Of a stretch of DNA of 64,000 nucleotides, positions 42,847 to 52,384 are shown one piece after another; within the stretch, counting starts at the first letter, position 1; each line of letters begins with the position of its first letter. A program made the position numbers and the translations under genes. Source of the DNA: an uncultured Bacteroidales bacterium. Lineage in GTDB: Bacteria; Bacteroidota; Bacteroidia; Bacteroidales; UBA932. Below the pieces are notes generated by a model. That model was not told the origin of the DNA. It did no database searches and saw only the letters and a program-made list of their open reading frames with translations. The stretch is taken from positions 1-64,000 of the forward strand of contig CAKVAS010000007.1 in assembly GCA_934725015.1 (NCBI GenBank), written 5' to 3'.

Positions 42847-43581
42847 CTACTCTGCCAATCTGAAGCCAATCGCATAATTACGAATGTCGGCTCTCACATG
42901 ATTTCTGTTGCTGATCCGGCAATGCTTGGGTCCGCAATTAAATGCTCCACCCCGGAAGATTGACTCTCTTCCTGAAGAATCAACCGGACTCACCAGATCA
43001 CCGGAATAATTCTTCCCCTCATAGAAATCCGCCACCCATTCATTCACATTTCCTATCATATCGTATAACCCTAATGCATCCGGAACTTTCCCACCGACAG
43101 GATGACTTTCCCCACTAGAATTAGCCTCAATCCATGCGATGTCATCAAGCTTTTTATCCACAGTCATACCCATACAAGCAGCATACTCCCACTCAATTTC
43201 TGTAGGCAAACGATATTTCTTTCCTGTTTTTTTATTGAGTTTAGAGATAAAGCTTTCCACATCATCATAAGACACCATTTCTACCGGAAGGTTACTTCCT
43301 TTGTGAAATGACGGATTTTTTCCCATAACAAACGTCCACAGAGTTTGGTCAACTTCAAATTTACATAAACGAAAGGAGGGCACCTCTACTTTATGAACAG
43401 GATATTCATCCAAGTCAGCATCTGAGGCTTCACTCCCCATCATAAACACGCCCGAAGGAATATCAATCATATCCTCGCTCAGTTTTTTGCATGGATTTGT
43501 ACAGGAGATATCAGGCAACAATGCCGATATAAGAAAAATAAGAGGATATACTTTCGTAATCCTCTTTATCGAACAAATCAT
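42847..43581 (-). CDS. Formylglycine-generating-enzyme-like (SUMF1/EgtB/PvdO) lipoprotein
   Basis: The product has 244 residues (ATG 43581; a GTG at 43590 would add three). The lipoprotein-type signal ends LLPDISC (Cys27). The rest is an FGE-sulfatase domain: MIDIPSGVFMMGSEASDADLDEYPVHKVEVPSF, FEVDQTLWTFVMGKNPS, YRLPTEIEWEYAACMG, LGLYDMIGNVNEWVADFY and IFRGGAFNCGPKHCRISNRN…IGFRLAE. True formylglycine enzymes need two active-site cysteines; the cysteines in FNCGPKHCR may or may not fit, so enzymatic activity is open. It is the last of three small envelope-protein genes. Confidence 0.9.
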   Translation of the reverse strand: MICSIKRITKVYPLIFLISALLPDISCTNPCKKLSEDMIDIPSGVFMMGSEASDADLDEYPVHKVEVPSFRLCKFEVDQTLWTFVMGKNPSFHKGSNLPVEMVSYDDVESFISKLNKKTGKKYRLPTEIEWEYAACMGMTVDKKLDDIAWIEANSSGESHPVGGKVPDALGLYDMIGNVNEWVADFYEGKNYSGDLVSPVDSSGRESIFRGGAFNCGPKHCRISNRNHVRADIRNYAIGFRLAE

Positions 43582-43592
43582 AGATTCCACGA

Positions 43593-43739
43593 TTAATTGT
43601 TCAGCATTTTAGTCCCATAGTAACCAATGCCATATCCGATGTTATAAGCATCGTCATAAGAGAGTTTACTAAAAGAGCCACAGCTTGAAGTTGACAACAA
43701 CATCGCGCCCAAAGCGAGTATGATGACAATCTTTCTCAT
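43593..43739 (-). CDS. 48-residue small lipoprotein
   Basis: ATG at 43739 and TAA at 43593-43595 encode MRKIVIILALGAMLLSTSSC and then GSFSKLSYDDAYNIGYGIGYYGTKMLNN. The signal has a clean lipobox (Ser-Ser-Cys, Cys20), and the mature peptide is only 29 residues, rich in Tyr and Gly. It lies 11 bases upstream of the SUMF1-like gene and about 30 bases after the secreted 109-residue gene. No family is recognised. It was missed by a size cutoff but the lipoprotein signal makes it convincing. Confidence 0.8.
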   Translation of the reverse strand: MRKIVIILALGAMLLSTSSCGSFSKLSYDDAYNIGYGIGYYGTKMLNN

Positions 43740-43769
43740 AACAAATTTATTTTAATGAGTATCTTTTAC

Positions 43770-44099
43770 TTAAAAACTGAAATACAACCAGTTATTTTCG
43801 AATCTTATCATATATGTCCAATATGATTTGTTGGATTTCTGAGCATAATGCCTGACGGTCGTGGAGCCCGTTTTCTGAACATAGACATAGATTCGATCAG
43901 TTTCAGAATCTCTATAGGCTTTCCCCAACAGACACTGTACTCCATCCGAATCACAAAGATTAACCATACCCAGATACTCGTCGCCTTGAATACTCATTAC
44001 TTCTGATGAAGGAATCGAATGAAAAATCGAACCGGCATCCTCAGACAATGCCGCTCCGCGGAAAAGCATTGCAAGAGCGATGAAAAGAATCATTTTCAT
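43770..44099 (-). CDS. Small secreted protein, unrecognised
   Basis: The product has 109 residues. It has an N-terminal hydrophobic signal MKMILFIALAMLFRGAALSEDA, probably cleaved after Ala. The mature part is about 90 residues and beta-rich (EYLGMVNLCDSDGVQCLLGKAYRD…IYVYVQKTG…YWTYMIRFENNWLYFSF), with two cysteines six residues apart that could pair. No family is recognised. It is the first gene of the small envelope group that also holds the 48-residue lipoprotein and the SUMF1-like lipoprotein. Confidence 0.75.
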   Translation of the reverse strand: MKMILFIALAMLFRGAALSEDAGSIFHSIPSSEVMSIQGDEYLGMVNLCDSDGVQCLLGKAYRDSETDRIYVYVQKTGSTTVRHYAQKSNKSYWTYMIRFENNWLYFSF

Positions 44100-44528
44100 A
44101 ATGATAAATGTTTTAAGAATGAATACTGCCTTGCTGACCCCTCACAAGGATATAACAAAAAGAAAGCGTGGGCCTACTTGGCATCTTATCTGAGCGGGCT
44201 CTGGACTGCCGTATAACGGATAAGATTTTCTGCTCACACTTTCTGCTATCGCGTGGGAGAACCCAAGTAATAGCCGATGCGAGCGATAACCTTTATTCCC
44301 GTTATACTGTTGAGCCATTTGGCTCGCGAATTGTCCAGATTCGCTCAAGGAATAAAAAGCTAAACGCTTTCTATATGTCTGTTGTCCGAAGACAACGCCG
44401 CAAATGTATGAATTTTATTTCATTTACGCGCAAATTTATTGTAAAAACCGCATAAAATGCACCGAATCATTATTATACGAAGAACTTTCTCTTCTTTACT
44501 CATCACCACAAGAAGAACGGAACACGAG
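44100..44528 (-). other. Long leader with promoter-like elements, no gene
   Basis: About 430 bases lack a supportable gene. On the minus strand TACATTTG (44401-44408) with TTTG 22 bases upstream (44431-44434), and also TAAATTTG (44431-44438), look like -7 elements directed at the secreted-protein gene. That would give a leader of about 300 bases, in which GAGCC/GGCTC (around 44324-44336) and other short stems can pair. A 68-codon frame inside (44142-44348) has no support beyond being open. Confidence 0.45.
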
Positions 44529-45809
44529 TCAGTCCTTCAGGCAACTGAGAGGGACGACATAGACCCCGTCGGGGCGGCGGTAGGCATAGGGTCCCACTGC
44601 CGTCAATACCATTAGGAATGACGGGGACTTCATTTTGGTCGTATCAATCTTTTCTGAGAGAGTCCGGAGGTTTTTAGCCCCCTCTTCTATCAGAGTGTCG
44701 CCACCGAGCTTTATCTCAATCAGACCGTATGAACCGTTGCGGAGATGCACGACGGCATCACATTCAAGACCGTTCTTGTCACGGTAATGATAGACCTTGC
44801 CTCCGAGAGCGTCGGCATAGACACGGAGGTCACGCACGCACATTGTCTCGAAAAAAAGACCGAATGTATTCAAATCGTTAATCAAATCCATCGGGCCAAG
44901 GCCAAGGGCCGCACAGGCAATCGACGGATCAACAAAATATCTCGTATCGGATGTACGGATTGCCGTCTTGCTCCGAAGATTAGGATTCCATGCCGGCATA
45001 TCCTCTATAACGAAGATTTTTCTCAGCGCGGACAAATAGGACGAAATCGTCGTGTCGCTCAATTCTTCCGATTCATTCACTCTCACATCGTCAAGAATCA
45101 CGGATATGCTGGTCTGGGTTCCCTGATGACGGGAATATGAGCGCATCAGTCTCTTTGCACGTTCCTCATCGCGCTGAACGTCATCAACACGGGAGATATC
45201 CGCTCTTGTAACGGCCTCGTAGTATTCAATTGCCTGAGCGAGCGCAGCTTTTTCTGATTTCTTCGTTATGGATTTAGGCCAACCTCCACGGCAAAGCAGA
45301 AAGGCCATCCTTTCCATGTCAACGGAATTTTCACATCCCACAGCGTCCTGCGACAAGAACAATGAACCAAGGCTCACGCCCCCATTTGAATCGCCGGACT
45401 CCCAAAGCGACATAGGCCTCATCGTCAGCCATGCATATCGGGCAGTGCCGGTATGGCGAATTTCATCCCTGTTGGCCGGAACAGCCGAGCCGGTGAGGAT
45501 AAACTGTCCGCCATCAGAGCGATGATCCACTTCAAAACGCACCGCATCCCATAATTTTGGAACATCCTGCCATTCGTCAATCAGCCTCGGAGTCTGACCA
45601 GTCAAAAGCATACGAATGTTTGTCTGCGCCAACTGTTTATACTGCTCGCCATTCTCAGGGTCGTCCATATAGATGACACTCCCGGCCTGTTGCTCTGCCG
45701 TAGTTGTCTTGCCACACCCTTTGGGACCTCCAATCAGGACTGCGCCCATTGCCTCCAATTTATCTGAAAGCAGCTGGTCTGCAATGCGATTTTTATACTC
45801 ATTTGTCAT
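44529..45809 (-). CDS. AAA ATPase with DUF4143 domain
   Basis: The product has 426 residues. Walker A is GGPKGCGKTT (27-36); a Walker-B-like segment is TPRLIDEWQDVPKLWD; a sensor-like LTGSAV follows. The C-terminal DUF4143 part carries KTAIRTSDTRYFVDPSIACAALG, LFFETMCVRDLRVYADALGGKVYHYRDKNGLECDAVV and YGLIEIKLGG, the last two resembling a PD-(D/E)XK nuclease core (ECDAVV…IEIK). These proteins are common in Bacteroidota, often several per genome; their cellular role is unclear. A good promoter lies at 45827-45858. It stands alone in its unit. Confidence 0.92.
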   Translation of the reverse strand: MTNEYKNRIADQLLSDKLEAMGAVLIGGPKGCGKTTTAEQQAGSVIYMDDPENGEQYKQLAQTNIRMLLTGQTPRLIDEWQDVPKLWDAVRFEVDHRSDGGQFILTGSAVPANRDEIRHTGTARYAWLTMRPMSLWESGDSNGGVSLGSLFLSQDAVGCENSVDMERMAFLLCRGGWPKSITKKSEKAALAQAIEYYEAVTRADISRVDDVQRDEERAKRLMRSYSRHQGTQTSISVILDDVRVNESEELSDTTISSYLSALRKIFVIEDMPAWNPNLRSKTAIRTSDTRYFVDPSIACAALGLGPMDLINDLNTFGLFFETMCVRDLRVYADALGGKVYHYRDKNGLECDAVVHLRNGSYGLIEIKLGGDTLIEEGAKNLRTLSEKIDTTKMKSPSFLMVLTAVGPYAYRRPDGVYVVPLSCLKD

Positions 45810-45826
45810 AACTCAATCATTTACGA

Positions 45827-45858
45827 CAAAGATATTAACTTTCAACGGCTTCCGCAAA
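45827..45858 (-). promoter_or_regulatory. Promoter of the AAA/DUF4143 gene
   Basis: TTTG (45855-45858) and TATCTTTG (45827-45834) are 20 bases apart on the minus strand, 18 bases before the start codon. Confidence 0.75.
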
Positions 45859-45875
45859 TTTTTCAAGAACCGTTT

Positions 45876-45934
45876 GGCAATTTGGCCGATTTTCACTTGG
45901 CAATTTGGCCGGTTTTCACTTGGCAATTTGGCCG
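45876..45934. repeat. 23-base tandem repeat derived from the ribF 3' end
   Basis: GGCAATTTGGCCG occurs at 45876, 45899 and 45922, an exact 23-base period with TTTTCACTT between copies. The last copy is the 3' end of the ribF coding sequence (Gly-Gln-Ile-Ala), so the two outer copies look like duplications of the gene end into the spacer. Confidence 0.8.
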
Positions 45935-46881
45935 AGAAGGGAGAGGCAGGCGGCGCGGTCGGCGGTAAGCTGGTCGCGGAGGGCGGCGGTGGAGGAGAAG
46001 CGGGTTTCGCCCCGGAGGCGTTTCATGAATGAAATCCTGAGAGGCAGGCCGTAGATGTCCTCGCCGAAATCGAAGATGTTGGTCTCAATCGTGATGTTCG
46101 CACCGAGATTCACCGTCGGGCGGGAGCCTATGTTGCACATCCCGTAAAGCACTTTATTACATCCTCGGAATGAATCTGGATTCAAACCCGAAACGCCCGT
46201 TGCAAGAACTTCCGAGGGCAAGACATCATCGCCGGACTCAGGAAACTCCACCCTCACCAGATACACCCCGTTCTCGGGAATGAGCTTCAGAGGTTCGTAG
46301 AGCTGCATATTAGCCGTGGGAAAGCCGAGCGTGCGCCCGATGCGGTTGCCGGAGACTACCACGCCGTTCAGGAAATAGTCGTAGCCCAGCATAGCCGAGG
46401 CGGCCTCCACGTCACCTGCGGAGAGGGCGCCCCGAATCTTCGTGGAGCTTATGTCGCCGAAAGCCGTGCATGGAATCAGCTCAACCCCGAGGCGGGAGGC
46501 AATCCCGCGCACCGCAGAGGCGTCGGCCCCGTCGGAACCGACCCTGTTGTCGTAGCCGAAGACCATCGCCGTGCATCCGAAACGCCCGACGAGCCAGTCA
46601 CGGATGTACTGCTCGGCCGTCAGAGAGGCGAACTCGCGGTTGAACTGAATCACCTCCACCCTGTCAACGCCGAGCGAGAGCAGCAGTTCACGCTTTTCGG
46701 AAAAGGAGGTCAGCAGCCGCAGCCCGGGCGCGTCCTGCTGAAGCACCGCGCGCGGATGCGGACGGAAAGTAACAATCACGGAGTCCGTCCCGCGCTCACG
46801 GGCGGCCGCGACAAGCTGTCTCACGACCGACCTGTGTCCGAGATGGACCCCGTCAAAAAATCCGGTGGCAATTACAGCCAT
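45916..46881 (-). CDS. ribF: Bifunctional riboflavin kinase / FAD synthetase
   Basis: RibF makes FMN from riboflavin and ATP, then FAD. The product has 321 residues. The N-terminal FAD synthetase (nucleotidyltransferase) has GFFDGVHLGHRSVV (residues 7-20), VTFRPHPRAVL, and FGYDNRVGSDGA; the SSTKIRGALSAGDVEAA segment follows. The C-terminal kinase has GNRIGRTLGFPTANM and ENGVYLVRV, with GSRPTVNLGANITIETNIFDF. Its start overlaps the end of the glycogen synthase/phosphorylase gene by ten bases, so it is translationally coupled to the glycogen operon, an odd pairing in function. Confidence 0.96.
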   Translation of the reverse strand: MAVIATGFFDGVHLGHRSVVRQLVAAARERGTDSVIVTFRPHPRAVLQQDAPGLRLLTSFSEKRELLLSLGVDRVEVIQFNREFASLTAEQYIRDWLVGRFGCTAMVFGYDNRVGSDGADASAVRGIASRLGVELIPCTAFGDISSTKIRGALSAGDVEAASAMLGYDYFLNGVVVSGNRIGRTLGFPTANMQLYEPLKLIPENGVYLVRVEFPESGDDVLPSEVLATGVSGLNPDSFRGCNKVLYGMCNIGSRPTVNLGANITIETNIFDFGEDIYGLPLRISFMKRLRGETRFSSTAALRDQLTADRAACLSLLGQIAK

Positions 46882-49800
46882 CTCACAAGTTCAAAGTCCT
46901 GTCTGTGAGGCAGAAGCGGATTCTTCGCATAGATTCTGCCGGCCACCTGATAGACTCCGGTGGTTTCAGGGAGGACGGAAGCCTCATACTTCACGATGCC
47001 GTCGTTCACCTCGACAGGAGCGCACTCGCACTTCTCGACGATATGCATCCTGTTCTTCGCGTCCTGAGTGGCGAAGAGGAACTCGACTCCGATTTCGGAC
47101 GGGTCGAGGTCGCCGATGTTGAGGATGACGTCAGCCTTGTACTCATGTCCGATTGAGACATTCCCGGCAGCGCTGTCAGGCTTGGTCACGGAAATGACCT
47201 CGACCTGTCCCCATGCGCGGCGCAGGCGCTTCTTCCATGACGCGATCTCGCGGGCAACCCTGTAGTCGTCGGCCACAAGAGACTCATAGCGCGCAGACTG
47301 AGGATTGTAGTACTGGTTCACATAGTCGGTGAGCATCCTGTTCGTGGTGAAGTTGCAGGCAACCTGAGCCACGGTGTTCTTCACATACTCAATCCACGAC
47401 GCGGAACGTCCCGTCGCGGGGTCCCTGTGATAGAATGTAGGGGCGATGTCATTCTCGATAATCGTGTAGATCGTCGCGGCGTCGAGTTCGTCCTGATAGT
47501 TCTGGTCATCGTAGGTGCGCTCCATAGGCAGTGCCCAGCCGCAGCCCGGCTTGTAGCCCTCGACCCACCATCCGTCAAGCACGGAGAAGTGCATGACACC
47601 GTTCATGGCGGCCTTCTCTCCTGAAGTTCCGGAAGCCTCCAGAGGACGTGTAGGGTTGTTCATCCACACATCGACTCCCTGCACGAGGTATTTCGCGAGG
47701 GTGATGTCATAGTTCGGGATGAAGACAATCTTTCCGATGAAGCGTTCCTGCTTGGAGATATCGACAATCATCTTGATGAGGTCCTGTCCGGCCTTGTCCG
47801 CCGGGTGAGCCTTGCCGGCGAAAAGGAACTGAACCGGACGCTCCGGATTGTTCACAATCTCGTCGAGACGGTCGAGGTCGCGGAAAAGCAGATGCGCACG
47901 CTTGTAGGTGGCGAAACGGCGGGCGAAGCCGATTGTGAGCACGTCATCGCGCAGGGTGTCCTTTATCGTGACAATCTGACGCGGCGAGTAGTGGTTCGCT
48001 GCCGTCGTGTCCGAAAGACGCTCCTTCACCTCGGCGATGAGCTTCTTGCGAAGTTCAGTGCGTACGCTCCAGACCTTCTCGTCCGAAACCTGATAGATTC
48101 CCTCGAAGCAGCTCTTGTCGTAGTGGTGCGTCGCGAACTCCTTGCCGAAGACCTTCGAGTGGATTTCCTTCCACTCGGGAGCTGTCCATGTCGGATAGTG
48201 GACACCGTTGGTGACATAGCTTACGTGCAGTTCCTCAGGCAGATAACCCGGGTACATAGGTGCGAAGATGTCCTGACTCACCTTGCCGTGCAGCCAGGAA
48301 ACGCCGTTCACCTCCTGAGAGATGTTGGCCGCGAGGTTACTCATCGAGAACTTCTCGTTAGGATCCGCTCCGTTCAGCTTGCCCAGGCCCATTAGAGTCT
48401 CCCAGTCAATCTTGAGACGCTGCGGGTAGTGGCCGATGTACTTGCGGAGAAGCCCCTCGTCGAACGCGTCGTGCCCGGCGGGAACCGGAGTATGTGTCGT
48501 GTAGAGGGATGACGAGCGGATGACCTCCATCGCCTCGCCGAAGCTGAGGTTCTGCTTCTCTATGTATTCGCGAAGCCTCTCAAGGCCGATGAACGCGGCA
48601 TGACCCTCGTTGCAGTGATATACCTGCGGCCAGTAGCCTATCTTGCGAAGGGCTCGGATACCGCCGACTCCCAAAAGGAGCTCCTGCTTCAGACGGTTCT
48701 CCCAGTCGCCGCCGTAGAGGTGGTAGGTGACTTCCCTGTCCTCCTGAAGGTTGTCCTCGTAGTCCGTGTCAAGCAGATAGAGCTCCGTCCTTCCGACATT
48801 CACGAGCCACAGGCGGGCGTTGATGTTACGACCCGGGAACGCGATGCTGACCGTGACCCAGTTGCCGTCCTTGTCGCGGACAGGCTCGGCCGGGGTCTTC
48901 ATGAAGTCCTGCGCATCATACTTTGAGACCTGCGCTCCCTGCGCCGAGAGAATCTGGGTGAAATAGCCGTAGCGGTAGAAAAGTCCCACGGCGACGAGGT
49001 TCACATTCATGTCCGAAGTCTCCTTGAGGTAGTCGCCGGCGAGTATGCCGAGGCCGCCCGAATAAATCTTCAGCGATGTGTCAAGACCATATTCCATGCA
49101 GAAATACGCCACCGACGGATCTGTCCTCTTCGCCTTCAGCGCCATATATTCGTCAAACTCGGTCTTCACCGCCTTGAGCTGCCCGAGGAACTCCACGTCG
49201 GAGCCGAGCTTTTTGAACTGCTTGAGGCTCACGCGGTCCAGCAGCGCGATAGGGTTCTCCCCGCAGGCCTTCCACGCCTCAGGGTCTATTGACTTGAAAA
49301 GATTCTTTGCCGACTCGTTCCAGCACCACCACAGATTCTTGGACAGAATCTCCAGATCCTTCAGCGACTCAGGCAGATGCCTTGAGACGAAAACGCTGCT
49401 CCATGACGGCTGATTTACTTCATTCTTCTTGTACTCCATTGGTTTCTCATCCCTGAATTCCGGGAATGCTCCTTTTTCTGATATAACTTTATTTAATGCC
49501 CTTGAATATGCTTCCTTGTAATAGACTATGTTGTTCTCCCACAGCGCGATGTCCGAAACGTCACGGGCGTTGTCCATATAGCCCTGACGTGTCTCCGCGG
49601 TGAGGGAGGCAATCTCGCGAATCCTTCCGACGGTCTCCTCGACGACGTTGTTGTAGTTCGAGTCGTTCCTCGTGACCACCGTGATGCCCGGATGCTGCTT
49701 CCCGTAGTGTCCGCGCACCCACAGTCCGAAGCCCGCGAGCGAAGTCGTGAGAGTCGGAACCTTGAATGCAAGGGACTCCAGAGGGGTATATCCCCAAGGC

Positions 49801-51107
49801 TCGTAGTATGACGGGAACACGGCGAGGTCCATTCCGTTGAGAAGGTCATAGTAGGACATATTGAAAACTCCGTCGTTTCCGTTGAGATAGGACGGGATGA
49901 AATATACCTTCACCTTCGTGTGCTCCGAATTGTCGAGCCCGAGAGACGAGAGACGATGGGATATGGCGTCGTACTCCGGGGTCATGAGATAGTGCGAAAT
50001 CTGCGTGGTATATGAAGAACCGTTGCCTCCGAGCTTGGCGACAAGTTCCTTGTCGGCGCCGTGATGACCCGAAGGTATCATTATGAATGCCTGAATGTTA
50101 CGCCCGCTGTAGTCGGAACGGTTGAGACGGTCGAGCGCGTCGATGAACACGTCGATGCCCTTGTTCTTCCACTCGTAGCGTCCGCCGATGCACATGAGCA
50201 TCGCGTCATCAGGGACATCCGTGCCGGACATCGCGGAAGCCACGCCGATGAGCTTCCTGCGAGCCTCCTTGCGCTTTGCCGGATATTCCTCGTCGGAAGG
50301 AGTAAAGCTCGGCTCGAATCCGTTAGGAGTAACGACATCCACGGCACGTCCGAGGAAATGGCGGCACTCCTGCGCGGTGATTTCACTGACGGTCGTGAAC
50401 ACGTCGGCATTCTGCGCCGAAATTTTTTCGAGGGAGTGACGGGCTATGACATTGAACTCCCGCGCCTTGGCATCGGCGTCGTAGCTGTCGAGCGCGTCGT
50501 AGAGCGGCAGGTTGTTGCCGGCGATGCAGCGGCCGATGACCGTCGCATGGGTCGTGAACACCGTCGCAATCGGAAGTCCCGTGCCCTTTATATAAAGAAG
50601 TCCGGCTCCCGTCATCCATTCGTGGAACTGCGCCACGACCTTGTCCGAAGGGAAGAGGTTGTACTTGTAGAAACTCTCGATGACCTTTCCGGCGGCGTAG
50701 CCGAAGAGCGCCGATTCCTTATAGTCCCAGTTTCCGGTGAGAGAATCCACGCCGAAACGCTTCCAATACTCCGTCAGAATCTCGTTCTGTGAGGTGATGA
50801 ACTGCTTGAAATCGACGAGTATGGCAATCGGCTGCCCCGGCACGTTCCACTTTCCGATTCTCACGCGAAGCCCCTCAGCGGCAGCGGCGGCCTTCCATGA
50901 CTTGAAGAGCAGCGGATCCTCGGTGAAGTCCGGATTGCTTGCCGTGTGCATCCACACGTCCGGCCCGATGAGGATGTGATGCCGCTTGTATTCGGCCTTG
51001 AGGTTCAGCGCCTTGGTCGCGATGACCGTGTAGATGCCGCCTACCTTGTTGCAGACTTCCCAGCTGACTTCAAAAAGGTAGTCCGGCTTGATGATGTTCT
51101 GTTCCAT
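46872..51107 (-). CDS. Fused glycogen synthase (GT3-type) and alpha-glucan phosphorylase (GT35)
   Basis: The product has 1411 residues. Residues about 1-560 match eukaryotic-type GT3 glycogen synthase: YLFEVSWEVCNKVGGIYTVIATKA, QFHEWMTGAGLLYIKG, FTTHATVIGR, FPSYYEPWGYTPLESLAFKVPTLTTSLAGFG. From about 590, a DUF3417 helical part (LSKNLWWCWNESAKNLFKSIDPEAW) leads into the phosphorylase: YFCMEYGLDTSLKIYSGGLGILAGDYLKE, CNEGHAAF, and the pyridoxal-phosphate site EASGTSGEKAAMNG with Lys near 1164. One chain would thus hold both elongation (UDP-glucose) and phosphorolysis of glycogen. It starts directly after the GH57 stop with no spacer. Confidence 0.95.
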   Translation of the reverse strand: MEQNIIKPDYLFEVSWEVCNKVGGIYTVIATKALNLKAEYKRHHILIGPDVWMHTASNPDFTEDPLLFKSWKAAAAAEGLRVRIGKWNVPGQPIAILVDFKQFITSQNEILTEYWKRFGVDSLTGNWDYKESALFGYAAGKVIESFYKYNLFPSDKVVAQFHEWMTGAGLLYIKGTGLPIATVFTTHATVIGRCIAGNNLPLYDALDSYDADAKAREFNVIARHSLEKISAQNADVFTTVSEITAQECRHFLGRAVDVVTPNGFEPSFTPSDEEYPAKRKEARRKLIGVASAMSGTDVPDDAMLMCIGGRYEWKNKGIDVFIDALDRLNRSDYSGRNIQAFIMIPSGHHGADKELVAKLGGNGSSYTTQISHYLMTPEYDAISHRLSSLGLDNSEHTKVKVYFIPSYLNGNDGVFNMSYYDLLNGMDLAVFPSYYEPWGYTPLESLAFKVPTLTTSLAGFGLWVRGHYGKQHPGITVVTRNDSNYNNVVEETVGRIREIASLTAETRQGYMDNARDVSDIALWENNIVYYKEAYSRALNKVISEKGAFPEFRDEKPMEYKKNEVNQPSWSSVFVSRHLPESLKDLEILSKNLWWCWNESAKNLFKSIDPEAWKACGENPIALLDRVSLKQFKKLGSDVEFLGQLKAVKTEFDEYMALKAKRTDPSVAYFCMEYGLDTSLKIYSGGLGILAGDYLKETSDMNVNLVAVGLFYRYGYFTQILSAQGAQVSKYDAQDFMKTPAEPVRDKDGNWVTVSIAFPGRNINARLWLVNVGRTELYLLDTDYEDNLQEDREVTYHLYGGDWENRLKQELLLGVGGIRALRKIGYWPQVYHCNEGHAAFIGLERLREYIEKQNLSFGEAMEVIRSSSLYTTHTPVPAGHDAFDEGLLRKYIGHYPQRLKIDWETLMGLGKLNGADPNEKFSMSNLAANISQEVNGVSWLHGKVSQDIFAPMYPGYLPEELHVSYVTNGVHYPTWTAPEWKEIHSKVFGKEFATHHYDKSCFEGIYQVSDEKVWSVRTELRKKLIAEVKERLSDTTAANHYSPRQIVTIKDTLRDDVLTIGFARRFATYKRAHLLFRDLDRLDEIVNNPERPVQFLFAGKAHPADKAGQDLIKMIVDISKQERFIGKIVFIPNYDITLAKYLVQGVDVWMNNPTRPLEASGTSGEKAAMNGVMHFSVLDGWWVEGYKPGCGWALPMERTYDDQNYQDELDAATIYTIIENDIAPTFYHRDPATGRSASWIEYVKNTVAQVACNFTTNRMLTDYVNQYYNPQSARYESLVADDYRVAREIASWKKRLRRAWGQVEVISVTKPDSAAGNVSIGHEYKADVILNIGDLDPSEIGVEFLFATQDAKNRMHIVEKCECAPVEVNDGIVKYEASVLPETTGVYQVAGRIYAKNPLLPHRQDFELVRWL

Positions 51108-52313
51108 TTACTGATTCTGTTCCTTCGAGGACAATGCCTGATCCACACGGATCATGAAGTCGCTCAATACGTTCATATAGTTGATGAATGCCTCGTAAGG
51201 CGTGTCATACGGATTGAAATACTTGTGCACGGCTCCGTCGGAGAAATACTTCGTGCACATATAATAGAAGTGGTCGCTCTCCTGAAGATGTCCGAAGTCC
51301 GCCCAGAGCTCCGCGTCATTCAGCAGGGAAAGCTTCTCGGAAAGGGAGTAGAGCTTGCTGAAGGCCTCGTTCTGAAGCTCGTTTCCGAGCCATGCGGAGG
51401 TGTCGCGCTCCTCGTCCGCCCATGAAATCGCGTCCGGAATGTCGAGCACGGAAACGGCCTTGTGCTTCCTCGCGGCGCGGGACGGGGTGACGAACTCGAA
51501 CTCGCCGTCGGCGATGACCGCAGAAGGAAGATACCTCATGAAGTCGAATATTCCCGAAGCGGCGTTCTGATGCTCGCCGAAGGTCTCATAGTCCATGAAG
51601 AGGTTCACGATTTCACCGTCGCCGGCCTTGAGCCACGAGAGGTATTTGTCCGCGGTCACCGGCCAGTTCTCCCAGTTCCTGTCGGAGAAGCGGAACGCGA
51701 TGTCGTCGCTCAGGCCGGAGTTGCGCAGAAGAAGCTTCTGGCTGTGCTTGGCGGTCGATTTATAGACGAAGTTCGGGCTCTGCCATCCGAGGATATGCTT
51801 CGCGCCTTCCGTAAGTATCGTCTTGAATCCCAGCGAATCCACCATGTCGGCGATGTCGTCGGAGTAAATCAGCTCGGTGTTGCGGAACGTCGTCGGAGTG
51901 ACCCCGAAATAATGCTCTATCGCGGCCTTGTGCTTGAGAACCTGATGCTTGAACTCCGGCTCCGAGGCAAGAGACGCGAGGGAATGGTAGTAGGTTTCGG
52001 AAAGGAACTCCACGCAGCCGGTCGCGGCAAGCGCACGGAAGCTGTCAAGAACCTCCGGGCAGTAGCGGTCGAACTGCTCCAGTGCCGTTCCGGTGATTGA
52101 GAACGCCACCTTGAACGCGCCCTTACCCGCCTTAATCTGCTCAAGAAGCAGCTCATTCATCGGAAGATAGCATTTCTTCGCGATGCGGCGCAGGATGGTG
52201 CGGTTCGTGAAGTCGTCGTAGTAGTGGGAGTTTTTCCCGATGTCGAAGAACCTGTATTGCCTCAACCTGTTGGGCTGATGAACCTGAAAATACAGACAAA
52301 TTGACTTTTTCAT
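51108..52313 (-). CDS. GH57 family alpha-glucan enzyme
   Basis: The product has 401 residues. Glycoside hydrolase 57 signatures are in order: motif 1 YFQVHQPNRL (residues 8-17), motif 2 VEFLSETYYHS (about 100-110), motif 3 RNTELIYSDD with the nucleophile Glu (about 144-153), motif 4 NLFMDYETFGEH with the acid/base Asp (about 240-251). The family holds alpha-amylases, 4-alpha-glucanotransferases and branching enzymes; at 401 residues, with no extra domains, it is of the short alpha-amylase-like type placed in glycogen operons. No signal peptide, so it is cytoplasmic. It lies about 70 bases after the GT4 gene. Confidence 0.94.
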   Translation of the reverse strand: MKKSICLYFQVHQPNRLRQYRFFDIGKNSHYYDDFTNRTILRRIAKKCYLPMNELLLEQIKAGKGAFKVAFSITGTALEQFDRYCPEVLDSFRALAATGCVEFLSETYYHSLASLASEPEFKHQVLKHKAAIEHYFGVTPTTFRNTELIYSDDIADMVDSLGFKTILTEGAKHILGWQSPNFVYKSTAKHSQKLLLRNSGLSDDIAFRFSDRNWENWPVTADKYLSWLKAGDGEIVNLFMDYETFGEHQNAASGIFDFMRYLPSAVIADGEFEFVTPSRAARKHKAVSVLDIPDAISWADEERDTSAWLGNELQNEAFSKLYSLSEKLSLLNDAELWADFGHLQESDHFYYMCTKYFSDGAVHKYFNPYDTPYEAFINYMNVLSDFMIRVDQALSSKEQNQ

Positions 52314-52384
52314 ATATATAAATCTTTTATTATCAAAAATATATCTTCACTCATTCCGTCATATCCGGATTATTTCACGACTGA

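Noticed and set aside
44142..44348. 68-codon minus-strand frame in the leader before the secreted protein gene
   Set aside because: No signal, motif or good start context; more likely leader sequence, although a short translated peptide cannot be excluded.
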